The notes under the pieces: generated by a model
Seen by the model: only the letters and a program-made list of their open reading frames with translations
The model's database searches: none
Told to the model about the DNA's origin: nothing
In this document: one piece after another, positions 7,687-15,084 of the stretch
Layout: each line of letters starts with the position of its first letter
How positions within the stretch are numbered: the first letter of the stretch is position 1
Translations under genes and position numbers: made by a program
Origin: an uncultured Bacteroidales bacterium
Lineage (GTDB): Bacteria > Bacteroidota > Bacteroidia > Bacteroidales > Paludibacteraceae
Direction of reading: 5' to 3'
NCBI GenBank assembly: GCA_937916355.1
Contig: CALFTM010000014.1
Location: 1-16,987 of the forward strand
DNA length: 16,987 bases

Positions 7687-9105
7687 ATGAAGGAAGATTT
7701 GTTCTCTTCGCTACCTTATAAGGTGGCTGATATAAGTTTGAAAGAGTTCGGAAGAAAAGAGATAGAATTGGCCGAAAACGAGATGCCGGGACTAATGGCA
7801 CTTCGTGAAAAATATGGGAAGCAAAAACCGTTGAAGGGAGCACGCATTTCAGGCTCTCTCCACATGACCATCCAAACGGCGGTGCTAATCGAGACATTGG
7901 TAGAATTGGGAGCGGAGGTGCGTTGGGCAAGCTGCAACATCTTCTCTACTCAAGACCACGCCGCTGCTGCGATTGCTGCAGCAGGAGTTCCCGTGTTCGC
8001 ATGGAAAGGCGAAACGTTAGAGGAATATTGGTGGTGTACTCTCCAAGCCCTCAACTTCGGAAACGGATTGGGACCGAACATGATTGTGGATGATGGTGGC
8101 GACGCGACACTACTTCTTCATTTGGGTGCGGACGCAGAGAAGGACGCTTCTATCTTTTCAAGGAATGCAGAGAGCGAAGATGAACAAGAACTTCTGAAAC
8201 TCATCAAAGCTATTTGCCAACAAACTCCCGGTTATTTTGAAAAGGTGATTTCAGGTGTAAAGGGCGTTTCGGAAGAGACTACTACTGGAGTACACCGCCT
8301 CTACCAAATGGAGAAAGATGGCAAATTGAGATTCCCTGCGTTTAATGTGAACGACTCTGTGACGAAATCGAAATTCGACAATCTTTATGGGTGTCGTGAG
8401 TCTTTGGCGGATGGCATCAAACGTGCGACAGACATCATGGTGGCAGGAAAAGTGGCAGTGATCTGCGGCTATGGTGATGTGGGCAAGGGCTGCGCACAAT
8501 CCATGCGCTCATACGGTGCTCGTGTGATGGTTACGGAAATCGACCCTATCTGTGCGCTACAGGCTGCCATGGAGGGTTATGAGGTGGTTACCGTAGAAGA
8601 CGCTCTTCCTTATGGAGACATCTACGTGACGACAACTGGAAATATTGATGTCATCACCGCCGAACATATTTCAAAAATGAAAAATGGCGCGATTGTCTGC
8701 AACATCGGACATTTCGACAGCGAGATACAAGTGGCAAAGTTGAAACAATGGCCGGGTGTAGTCTGCAGAAACATCAAACCGCAGGTGGATCAATATTTCT
8801 TCCCTGACGGACATTCGATATTGTTGCTTGCAGAGGGACGTCTCGTCAATTTGGGTTGCGCAACCGGACATCCATCGTTTGTCATGAGCAACTCTTTCAC
8901 TAACCAGACTTTAGCGCAAATCGAACTCTTCACTAAGAATTATGAAGTGGGTGTATATTGCTTGCCAAAACACCTTGATGAGGAGGTGGCAAGATTACAT
9001 TTGAGCAAGATTGGTGCGAAATTGACCCAACTGACTCCTCAACAGGCTGCCTACATCGGCGTGTCGGTTGACGGACCATTCAAATCGGATCTTTACAGGT
9101 ATTAA
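7687..9105 (+). CDS. ahcY: Adenosylhomocysteinase (S-adenosyl-L-homocysteine hydrolase)
   Basis: The enzyme cleaves S-adenosylhomocysteine to adenosine and homocysteine with bound NAD, removing the product inhibitor of methyltransferases. The 472-aa protein is full length. Visible motifs are SGSLHMTIQTAVLIETL with catalytic-site His59 and Thr61, ASCNIFSTQDHAAAAI, the substrate-binding KSKFDNLYGCRESL, the NAD-binding VAVICGYGDVGKGCA, LAEGRLVNLGCATGHPSFVM, and the C-terminal signature GPFKSDLYRY whose Lys and Tyr reach the neighbouring subunit's cofactor. It is co-transcribed with the OmpH-like gene and lies 9 nt before cdd. No SAH riboswitch was seen upstream. Confidence 0.98.
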   Translation: MKEDLFSSLPYKVADISLKEFGRKEIELAENEMPGLMALREKYGKQKPLKGARISGSLHMTIQTAVLIETLVELGAEVRWASCNIFSTQDHAAAAIAAAGVPVFAWKGETLEEYWWCTLQALNFGNGLGPNMIVDDGGDATLLLHLGADAEKDASIFSRNAESEDEQELLKLIKAICQQTPGYFEKVISGVKGVSEETTTGVHRLYQMEKDGKLRFPAFNVNDSVTKSKFDNLYGCRESLADGIKRATDIMVAGKVAVICGYGDVGKGCAQSMRSYGARVMVTEIDPICALQAAMEGYEVVTVEDALPYGDIYVTTTGNIDVITAEHISKMKNGAIVCNIGHFDSEIQVAKLKQWPGVVCRNIKPQVDQYFFPDGHSILLLAEGRLVNLGCATGHPSFVMSNSFTNQTLAQIELFTKNYEVGVYCLPKHLDEEVARLHLSKIGAKLTQLTPQQAAYIGVSVDGPFKSDLYRY

Positions 9106-9114
9106 ACAACACTG

Positions 9115-9588
9115 ATGAGACAATTTGATGTGATTTGCAAAGTGAACGTTCTCTCTCATGAGGAACTTTCCCCTGAAGATAAATCGTTGGTGGCTGCCTC
9201 TAAAACAGCCACCAATGGTTCTTATTCCCCTTATTCTCAATTTTCTGTCGGGGCAGCGATACGCATGAACGACGGCTCGGTCTACACCGGTTCCAACCAA
9301 GAGAACGTCTCATACCCATGCGGATTATGTGCGGAGAGAACCGCACTCTTTTATGCAGCTGCAGAAAAGAAGGAGACCCCCATTGCAGCGATCGCTATCT
9401 CGGCTAAAAACAAAGACGGTTTTCTGCAAAAACCTATCACGCCCTGCGGACTTTGCCGACAGGCTCTGCTCGAATATGAGAAAAAATTCGGCAACAAAAT
9501 CAAAGTACTCCTTAACAGCGAAAATGATGTCTACGTCATCGAAAGCATAGAGGCCCTGCTTCCTTTGCAGTTCGACTCTTTGGACTAA
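9115..9588 (+). CDS. cdd: Cytidine deaminase
   Basis: This enzyme deaminates cytidine and deoxycytidine to uridine and deoxyuridine in pyrimidine salvage. The 157-aa protein has all active-site elements of the zinc deaminase: SYSPYSQFSVGAA for substrate binding, CAER (residues 72-75) giving zinc ligand Cys72 and proton shuttle Glu74, and PCGLCRQ giving zinc ligands Cys111 and Cys114. Three Cys ligands and this size fit the homotetrameric class. It begins 9 nt after the ahcY stop, so the two are probably translated from one message; ahcY produces adenosine, making this a nucleoside-handling pair. Confidence 0.95.
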   Translation: MRQFDVICKVNVLSHEELSPEDKSLVAASKTATNGSYSPYSQFSVGAAIRMNDGSVYTGSNQENVSYPCGLCAERTALFYAAAEKKETPIAAIAISAKNKDGFLQKPITPCGLCRQALLEYEKKFGNKIKVLLNSENDVYVIESIEALLPLQFDSLD

Positions 9589-9619
9589 ACTCTCCTTTCT
9601 TCTGCCTTAATGCTATTTC

Positions 9620-9646
9620 GTCAGTCCTCCTCTCCATCTGACTGAC
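9620..9646 (+). terminator. Possible weak terminator after cdd
   Basis: GTCAGTC (9620-9626) pairs with GACTGAC (9640-9646) around a 13-nt loop and is followed by ATTTT only. The stem is short and the T tract poor, so this is a tentative call. It sits between the cdd stop and the htpG promoter. Confidence 0.35.
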
Positions 9647-9666
9647 ATTTTGGCACAAAACCCTCA

Positions 9667-9683
9667 TTGGCATACTATTTGCG
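9667..9683 (+). promoter_or_regulatory. Sigma-54-type (-24/-12) promoter candidate for htpG
   Basis: TTGGCAT, five bases, then TTGC match the sigma-54 consensus TTGGCAC-N5-TTGCA/T closely. The key GG (9669-9670) and GC (9681-9682) are separated by exactly 10 nt. Transcription would start near 9693, leaving a leader of about 26 nt before the htpG ATG. No exact TAnnTTTG box with a -33 partner lies in this gap; TACTATTTG at 9673-9681 is one base too long. No activator-binding palindrome was seen. Confidence 0.55.
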
Positions 9684-9719
9684 ATTTATTCAACAGAAGA
9701 AAATTAAAAAATAATAAAT

Positions 9720-11765
9720 ATGCAAAAAGGAAACATTGGGGTAACGACCGACAACATCTTCCCCGTCATTAAGAAATTTCTTTATAGTGACCATGACATT
9801 TTCCTTCGTGAAATTGTCTCTAATGCAGTAGACGCAACTCAAAAGCTGAAAACCCTTTCTTCTGTAGGAGAATACAAAGGAGAGTTGGGCGACTGCACAG
9901 TTCGCGTGAAAATCGACAAAGAGGCTGGTACTCTGACCATCTCCGACCGTGGTATCGGAATGACAACCGAGGAGATCGACAAGTACATCAACCAAATCGC
10001 ATTCTCTGGCGCAGAGGAGTTTTTGGAAAAATACAAAAACGATGCGAACGCCATCATCGGACATTTCGGTTTAGGTTTCTACTCTTCCTTCATGGTTTCT
10101 AAGAGAGTGGACATCATCACCTTGTCATACAAAGATGGAGCAAAAGCAGTAAAATGGAGCTGCGACGGAAGCCCTGAATATACAATCGAAGAGATTGAAA
10201 AAGCAGAAAGGGGTACTGACATCGTCCTCCACATCGACGATGAGAACAAAGAGTTCTTAGAGGAGAATAAAATTTCAGAACTACTCAACAAATATTGCAA
10301 ATTCCTCGCTGTTCCAGTCGCTTTCGGAAAGAAAAAAGATTGGAAAGATGGCAAACAAGTTGAAACAGAGGAAGACAACGTCATCAACAACACCACCCCT
10401 GCATGGACAAAGAAACCAGCAGATTTGAAAGAGGAAGACTACTCCAACTTCTACCGCGAACTATATCCGTATGCAGAAGACCCATTGTTCAATATCCATT
10501 TGAATGTGGATTTCCCATTCAACCTCACAGGTATTCTCTATTTCCCTAAAATTAAAAACAACATAGAGATCCAAAAGAACAAAATCCAACTCTACTGCAA
10601 CCAAGTGTTCGTGACCGATTCTGTCGAAGGAATCGTACCAGAGTTCCTCACTTTGCTTCATGGTGTTATCGACTCTCCTGATATTCCTTTGAATGTCTCA
10701 AGAAGCTACTTGCAGAGCGATGGCAATGTGAAGAAAATATCCAACCACATCACCAAAAAGGTGGCAGACCGCCTGCAAGAGATCTTCAACCAACAACGTG
10801 ACGACTTTGAAAGCAAATGGGACAACCTGAAAATCTTCATCGAGTATGGAATCCTCACTGAAGAGAAATTTGCAGAAAAAGCAGAAAAGTTTGTGCTTCT
10901 TAAAAATGTGGACGGAAAATACTTCACGTTGGAGGAGTACAAGACTTTGATCGAAAGCAACCAAACAGACAAGGACAAGAACCTCATCTACCTCTATGCG
11001 ACCAACATGGAAGAGCAGCATCTCTACATCAAAGCTGCACAAGACAAAGGTTACGATGTACTATTGATGGACGGACAACTGGATGTTCACTTCATCAATA
11101 AACTGGAGCAGAAAAGTGAGGGCAAGAGCAGATTCGTCCGTGTGGACTCTGACGTGGTGGAAAAACTCATCCAAAAGGAAGATGCAAAAAAAGTGGAGAT
11201 TTCAGAAAAGGAACGTGATGCTCTTTCAACCATCTTCAACATCCAACTTCCAAACAATGAAAAGAACAATTTCATTGTGACATTTGAGAGTCTTTCAGAA
11301 AACGGACAACCGGCATACATCACCCAAAACGAGTTCATGCGCCGCATGAAGGAGATGTCGGCGGCTCAGGGAGGCATGAACTTCTACGGAGAGATGCCCG
11401 ACTCATTCAACTTGGTAGTGAACACCGCACATCCACTCGTACAACGTATTTTGAAGAACGGCAACGAGGCTTGCGCAGAGAAAACCACTCCGCTTTACGC
11501 CGCAATCGAAGAGTTGGAGAAGAAACGCACCAGTTTGAAAGGAGATAAGAAGGAGTCGGATTTGCCAGAAGCAATCAAAGACGAACTGAAAAAGATCGAA
11601 AGCGACCTTTCCGCAAAACAAAACGAAAAGAAGTCGGTTTACGAGGAGTATTCAAAAAATCAAAACGATGTGAAACAGTTAGTCGACCTAACTCTTCTCT
11701 CTAACAATCTTTTGAAAGGAGAGGCTCTCAGCCAATTCATCAAGAGAAGTTACGACATGATTTAA
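9720..11765 (+). CDS. htpG: Molecular chaperone HtpG (bacterial Hsp90)
   Basis: HtpG is an ATP-dependent cytoplasmic chaperone that remodels client proteins. The 681-aa product has the whole GHKL ATPase domain: FLREIVSNAVDA with catalytic Glu31, Asn35 and Asp38, DRGIGMT (residues 76-82), GHFGLGFYSSFMVS and the RGTDIVLHI strand. The middle domain contains NVSRSYLQSD with the conserved arginine that contacts ATP. The C-terminal dimerisation domain includes NTAHPLV and LKGEALSQFIKRSYDMI. Length is normal for Bacteroidetes. It stands alone between a weak cdd terminator and a hairpin at 11789, and the sigma-54-like site upstream suggests its own stress or activator control. Confidence 0.97.
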   Translation: MQKGNIGVTTDNIFPVIKKFLYSDHDIFLREIVSNAVDATQKLKTLSSVGEYKGELGDCTVRVKIDKEAGTLTISDRGIGMTTEEIDKYINQIAFSGAEEFLEKYKNDANAIIGHFGLGFYSSFMVSKRVDIITLSYKDGAKAVKWSCDGSPEYTIEEIEKAERGTDIVLHIDDENKEFLEENKISELLNKYCKFLAVPVAFGKKKDWKDGKQVETEEDNVINNTTPAWTKKPADLKEEDYSNFYRELYPYAEDPLFNIHLNVDFPFNLTGILYFPKIKNNIEIQKNKIQLYCNQVFVTDSVEGIVPEFLTLLHGVIDSPDIPLNVSRSYLQSDGNVKKISNHITKKVADRLQEIFNQQRDDFESKWDNLKIFIEYGILTEEKFAEKAEKFVLLKNVDGKYFTLEEYKTLIESNQTDKDKNLIYLYATNMEEQHLYIKAAQDKGYDVLLMDGQLDVHFINKLEQKSEGKSRFVRVDSDVVEKLIQKEDAKKVEISEKERDALSTIFNIQLPNNEKNNFIVTFESLSENGQPAYITQNEFMRRMKEMSAAQGGMNFYGEMPDSFNLVVNTAHPLVQRILKNGNEACAEKTTPLYAAIEELEKKRTSLKGDKKESDLPEAIKDELKKIESDLSAKQNEKKSVYEEYSKNQNDVKQLVDLTLLSNNLLKGEALSQFIKRSYDMI

Positions 11766-11788
11766 TCATTGTACTCATATCTTCAGGA

Positions 11789-11819
11789 GAGACGTTCTGC
11801 ATCATTCACGGAACGTCTC
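11789..11819 (+). terminator. Terminator hairpin after htpG
   Basis: GAGACGTTC (11789-11797) pairs perfectly with GAACGTCTC (11811-11819) around a 13-nt loop, 24 nt after the htpG stop. The following CCTTATTT is only a weak T tract. The next gene starts 21 nt later, so read-through into it is possible. Confidence 0.6.
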
Positions 11820-11840
11820 CCTTATTTAAAACAGTAACAG

Positions 11841-12242
11841 ATGAAATATCTAAATAACGAGACTGATGCGATAAACCTTTTTGAAAGCTACATCAAGAAA
11901 ATCATTTTCAGCGAAGATGGAACTGCAACTTTCATCATAAACTGGACAGAATCTTACGAAGAGCTAAAACTTGTCTGTAGCTATTGTAGCAATTACCAAT
12001 CATGCATCAAACCCTTCAATCCTTTTTCTGAAAATAGGCTATTGCTATGCAACGGCTTCCTGATAACCGGTTTCTCATACAAAAAGACCGATAACGGATA
12101 TACTGTCCAATTCAATTTCGACCTTGAATACGAAGGCTTCATCAGATTTGAGTGCTGTGATTTTTATATCGAGATCAGTGACGACCATACACCCTTTCAA
12201 CCCGGAGGGAATGACAACCTGATAGACAAACCATTGGAATAA
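11841..12242 (+). CDS. Hypothetical protein, 133 aa, Cys-containing
   Basis: I do not recognise this family. It is acidic and has no signal peptide or membrane helix, so it is probably cytoplasmic. Six cysteines are visible: C46 and C49 in a CxxC, then C55, C70 and the pair C105-C106. The CSYCSNYQSC cluster could bind a metal, though no complete knuckle pair is evident. The rest alternates short strands rich in Phe, Tyr and Asn (GYTVQFNFDLEYEGFIRF), suggesting a compact beta-rich fold, and ends in a flexible HTPFQPGGNDN tail. It lies between the htpG hairpin and its own terminator (12251-12282), so it is probably a single-gene unit or expressed by read-through from htpG. An open frame of this length with Bacteroidetes-like codons supports a real gene. 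Confidence 0.7.
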   Translation: MKYLNNETDAINLFESYIKKIIFSEDGTATFIINWTESYEELKLVCSYCSNYQSCIKPFNPFSENRLLLCNGFLITGFSYKKTDNGYTVQFNFDLEYEGFIRFECCDFYIEISDDHTPFQPGGNDNLIDKPLE

Positions 12243-12250
12243 ATCACAAA

Positions 12251-12282
12251 GCGTATTTGGGAAATCCCAATACGTTTTTTTT
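12251..12282 (+). terminator. Rho-independent terminator after the 133-aa hypothetical gene
   Basis: CGTATT(T)GGG pairs with CCCAATACG, with one bulged T and an AAAT loop, immediately followed by eight T residues. It starts 9 nt after the stop codon and separates this gene from the flippase-like gene. Confidence 0.85.
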
Positions 12283-12319
12283 ATAAAAAGCGAACCGCAA
12301 ATATTTTGGAAAAGAATTG

Positions 12320-12327
12320 TAAATTTG
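12320..12327 (+). promoter_or_regulatory. -7 box of the flippase-like gene promoter
   Basis: TAAATTTG matches the Bacteroidetes -7 consensus and lies 32 nt before ATG 12360. No convincing -33 TTTG is found at 19-21 nt. It supports the ATG start, since the alternative TTG start (12306) would lie upstream of the promoter. Confidence 0.5.
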
Positions 12328-12359
12328 CATTAGATTCAAATTTTAGTAAAAACAAGAAA

Positions 12360-13376
12360 ATGGAGACTCAATCCGAAATAAAAACAAAAAAAGAAAAAAT
12401 TAAAAATCTGCTACAAATCGTCATCTCTTTAGGTTTAGGCGTTTGGGTGTTCTATTTGGTGTACAAAGAGTTGGACATCAACAAAATGCAGGAAATCTTC
12501 AAAAATGCGCATTGGTTGTACGTCATCATCCCTATCCTCCTATGCTTGCTTAGCAATTATGTTCGTGCGGTGAGGTGGAATATGCTCATAGAGCCAGTCG
12601 CACCTACCCCAAAAATCAAAAATACCTTCTGTGCGGTGATGTTCGGTTACCTCGTCAACCATATTTTCCCAAGGGCTGGAGAGGTCGCACGTTGTGGCAT
12701 CCTCACAAAATACGAAAAAGCTCCGATGAGCGTACTATTCGGCACTGTGATAACGGAACGGGCGTTTGATATGCTGGCGACATTGCTGTTTGTGTTTTTC
12801 ACCATTATAATTGAATTTAACCAATTCCAAGGCATCATCAAAGCGATTAACATTCATGAGAAGCTATTGGATCTCTCCACAAACCCTATTTTGTGGGGCA
12901 TTTTGTTGGGTTGCTCTATTCTTGCGTATATCTTATTCAAACGTTTCTCGCAATGGAGTTTCGTACAAAAAATCAAATCCGTCATATTGGGAATTTGGGA
13001 CGGACTGAAATCGGTCACGAAAGTAAAAAACAAGCTTTTATTTCTCTTCTACACATTTCTGATAATCGTCCTCTACTATTTCATGCTCTACACCACATTT
13101 TGGATGTTCGACTTCACGTCAGACCTCTCATTAAGTGCAGGAGCAGTGATTTATGTTTTCGGAGCATTGGGAATGATCGTCCCTGTGCAAGGAGGAATCG
13201 GAACGTATGAGTTCATGACCATCTTAGCCATGAGGCTCTATGGAATCACTACGATTTGCGCAGGCTCTTTTGCGATACTTTCTCATCTGATAGAGATCAT
13301 CGTAAATTGTGTAGTCGGGTTTGTTTGCTTCCTCATACTGCCACTAATCAACAAAGAGAGAGAAAACACCCAATAG
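12360..13376 (+). CDS. Lysylphosphatidylglycerol synthase TM region / UPF0104 family flippase-like membrane protein
   Basis: From ATG 12360 the protein is 338 aa with a Lys-rich cytoplasmic start and about seven or eight hydrophobic helices, the first at residues 17-36. Family landmarks are the helix WLYVIIPILLCLLSNYVRAVRW, the signature GYLVNHIFPRAGEVARCGIL, then TVITERAFDML, and near the end PVQGGIGTYEFM. The domain corresponds to the flippase half of MprF-type proteins; there is no synthase domain here. Such stand-alone proteins are taken to move lipids or lipid-linked precursors across the inner membrane, substrate unknown. In-frame TTG 12306 would add 18 residues but precedes the promoter box. 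It follows a terminator and stands 57 nt before the first LRR gene. Confidence 0.88.
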   Translation: METQSEIKTKKEKIKNLLQIVISLGLGVWVFYLVYKELDINKMQEIFKNAHWLYVIIPILLCLLSNYVRAVRWNMLIEPVAPTPKIKNTFCAVMFGYLVNHIFPRAGEVARCGILTKYEKAPMSVLFGTVITERAFDMLATLLFVFFTIIIEFNQFQGIIKAINIHEKLLDLSTNPILWGILLGCSILAYILFKRFSQWSFVQKIKSVILGIWDGLKSVTKVKNKLLFLFYTFLIIVLYYFMLYTTFWMFDFTSDLSLSAGAVIYVFGALGMIVPVQGGIGTYEFMTILAMRLYGITTICAGSFAILSHLIEIIVNCVVGFVCFLILPLINKERENTQ

Positions 13377-13433
13377 CACCACTTTTCTTCGCTGAAATTT
13401 CCGACAAGCAAATGAATATCTTAAAATTAAACC

Positions 13434-14309
13434 ATGAAGAGAAAAACAATCATTTCAGCACTGACCGTCATACTGACAGTCTTCTGCGCTACAGCATCCG
13501 ACACATGGGTCGTGAACAACGACAGAGACACCATTTGGTATGATTTTAATGAAGAAGCGAAAACGGCAAGCGTGACGTACAAGGGAGGCTCCTGCGACCA
13601 ATGGAATGAATATTCAGGCATTATCAACATTCCCCGAAAAGTAAAATACAACAAGAAAAAATATCATGTCACAACAATCGGTGAGGAGGCTTTTTATTGG
13701 TGTTCCAGACTTACCAGCATAACCATTCCCAAAAGTGTTACGACGATTGGAGAAAAAGCTTTTTCAAAATGTATAGATCTCAGTGGAATCAATGTGGAAA
13801 AAGGCAATTCGCATTACTGCTCCGAAGACGGTGTTTTGTTTGACAACACAAAGAAGATACTGATCCAATGTCCCGGAGGAATGGTAGGCGAATATGCCAT
13901 ACCAAACAATGTGACGACAATTAGAGAAGGGGCTTTTTACGGCTGTGGGACACTAACCGATATAACCATTCCTAACAGCGTGACGACGATTGAAGCGGGT
14001 GCTTTCTACGAATGCGACGGCCTAACCAAACTGACCCTTCCCGACAAAGTTAGGACGATTGGAGAAAACGCTTTTTCTTTTTGTAACCTACTGACAAGCA
14101 TAACCATTTTTAATCCAACACCACCTAATATTAGTGGAAGTGCATTTAAAGGTGTCAACAAAATCATCCCTCTCTACGTCCCAGCAGAGAGTGTGGAAAA
14201 GTATAGAAACGCTGAAGGGTGGAAGAAATTTAGAAACATCATGGCGATACCTGCCCCCCTCTTCCATTCTGAAATTTACTCAAAAAAAATTCAAAAATCC
14301 GCAAAATGA
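13434..14309 (+). CDS. Secreted BspA-like leucine-rich-repeat protein (short paralogue)
   Basis: This 291-aa protein has a signal peptide (residues 1-21, cleavage likely after ATA before SDTW) and a conserved N-terminal block ending in YNKKKYHVTTIG. LRR_5-type 23-residue units start at residue 79 (VTTIGEEAF..C...LTSITIPKS). After the second unit a longer insert (NSHYCSEDGVLFDN..KILIQCP) has the 'DGVLF-LI-P' form common in BspA proteins; further units follow. The closing block TPPNISGSAF...PLYVPAESVEKY also occurs in the 561-aa paralogue at 15085. BspA-like proteins bind host or bacterial surfaces in some species; the target here is unknown. No lipobox and no type IX C-terminal domain are seen. 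The last 16 residues (LFHSEIYSKKIQKSAK) have no counterpart in the paralogue and look like read-through. Confidence 0.88.
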   Translation: MKRKTIISALTVILTVFCATASDTWVVNNDRDTIWYDFNEEAKTASVTYKGGSCDQWNEYSGIINIPRKVKYNKKKYHVTTIGEEAFYWCSRLTSITIPKSVTTIGEKAFSKCIDLSGINVEKGNSHYCSEDGVLFDNTKKILIQCPGGMVGEYAIPNNVTTIREGAFYGCGTLTDITIPNSVTTIEAGAFYECDGLTKLTLPDKVRTIGENAFSFCNLLTSITIFNPTPPNISGSAFKGVNKIIPLYVPAESVEKYRNAEGWKKFRNIMAIPAPLFHSEIYSKKIQKSAK

Positions 14310-14315
14310 ATTTAA

Positions 14316-14348
14316 GCAACTTCTGTAAGTTACGATTTTATATTTAGG
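14316..14348 (+). repeat. Dispersed imperfect repeat, copy B
   Basis: This 33-nt segment matches copy A at 771-802 in 28 of 33 columns. It starts 6 nt after the stop of the short LRR gene. A shorter related string, AACTT then TTACGATTTT, occurs at about 15043-15061 just before the second LRR gene. Confidence 0.45.
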
Positions 14349-14421
14349 AACATAAAATCCTTTTCGGTTGCTTTGGGACGAGTGTGTTTTCTGACACGAC
14401 AGATTTTGAGCTGGATTTTTG

Positions 14422-14429
14422 TAAATTTG
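14422..14429 (+). promoter_or_regulatory. -7 box candidate for the kinase-like gene
   Basis: TAAATTTG matches TAnnTTTG and is preceded by GGATTTTT, a context resembling that before the LRR gene at 15085. No -33 TTTG lies at the 20-nt spacing seen elsewhere. The octamer GGACGAGT occurs at 14376 and again at 14429, overlapping the end of the box; this may be chance. Distance to the ATG is 62 nt. Confidence 0.4.
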
Positions 14430-14491
14430 GACGAGTTATACCACTTAATTATTAATTACAAATGGAGAAATAATATACTCCACATTTTATT

Positions 14492-15010
14492 ATGGTCATT
14501 ATAATTACAGGTGCTACGCATACAGGAAAAACGTTGCTTGCGCAAAAATTGCTTGAGAAATATAATTACCCCTATTTTTCGATAGATCACTTAAAAATGG
14601 GGCTGATTCGTAGTGGGAATACCCACCTTACACCTATGGATGATGAAGAATTAACACTCTACCTATGGCCAATCCTAAGAGAGATGATTAAAACAGTAAT
14701 AGAAAATCGGCAAAATTTAATCATTGAAGGTTGTTATATCCCTTTTGATTGGAGACAGTCTTTGGAAGTTGAGTACCAAAAGGATATTCAATTTGCTTGT
14801 ATTGCCATGAGTGAAGATTATATTGAAAGACATTACTCTGAAATCATTGCGAAAGCCTCTGTTGTTGAATCAAGGTTAGATGATGATTGCTCTGTTGAAT
14901 TTCTCCAGCGTGAAAACAAATTGTACAGAGAGGGATTCAGTAGCTCCGGTGAGAATGTTTTCTTGATTGAAGGAGATTATGAAATGTGGTTAAATGAGGT
15001 TCTGATATAA
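14492..15010 (+). CDS. Small P-loop kinase-like protein (adenylate/2-phosphoglycerate kinase-like annotation group)
   Basis: This 172-aa cytoplasmic protein starts with a beta strand and Walker A motif, ITGATHTGKTLLA (P-loop GATHTGKT, residues 7-14). FSIDHLKMGLIRSG resembles the substrate-binding stretch of small nucleotide or metabolite kinases, NLIIEGCYIPF is a Walker B-like strand with acidic Glu, and YIERHYSEII is a basic helix like a lid. I know close relatives mainly from gut Firmicutes, where they carry names such as adenylate kinase or 2-phosphoglycerate kinase without biochemical proof. The length is too short for adenylate kinase proper and no antitoxin partner is adjacent, so a zeta-type toxin is unlikely. 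Codons are more AT-rich than in its neighbours, and it sits alone between two paralogous LRR genes, both hints of transfer. Confidence 0.8.
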   Translation: MVIIITGATHTGKTLLAQKLLEKYNYPYFSIDHLKMGLIRSGNTHLTPMDDEELTLYLWPILREMIKTVIENRQNLIIEGCYIPFDWRQSLEVEYQKDIQFACIAMSEDYIERHYSEIIAKASVVESRLDDDCSVEFLQRENKLYREGFSSSGENVFLIEGDYEMWLNEVLI

Positions 15011-15084
15011 AAAAATATTTTTATTCCCCTTGTTGCATTACTAACTTGGATTTACGATTTTTGTAAAATTAATAGAGTAAAACG

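Noticed and set aside
9651..9665. A second TTGGCAC just upstream of the htpG sigma-54-like site.
   Set aside because: The matching GC element is missing at the required distance (CCTC instead of TTGC).
14492..15010. Zeta-type toxin of a toxin-antitoxin pair.
   Set aside because: No antitoxin-sized gene is adjacent; the flanking genes are LRR proteins, and the motifs fit small metabolite or nucleotide kinases better.
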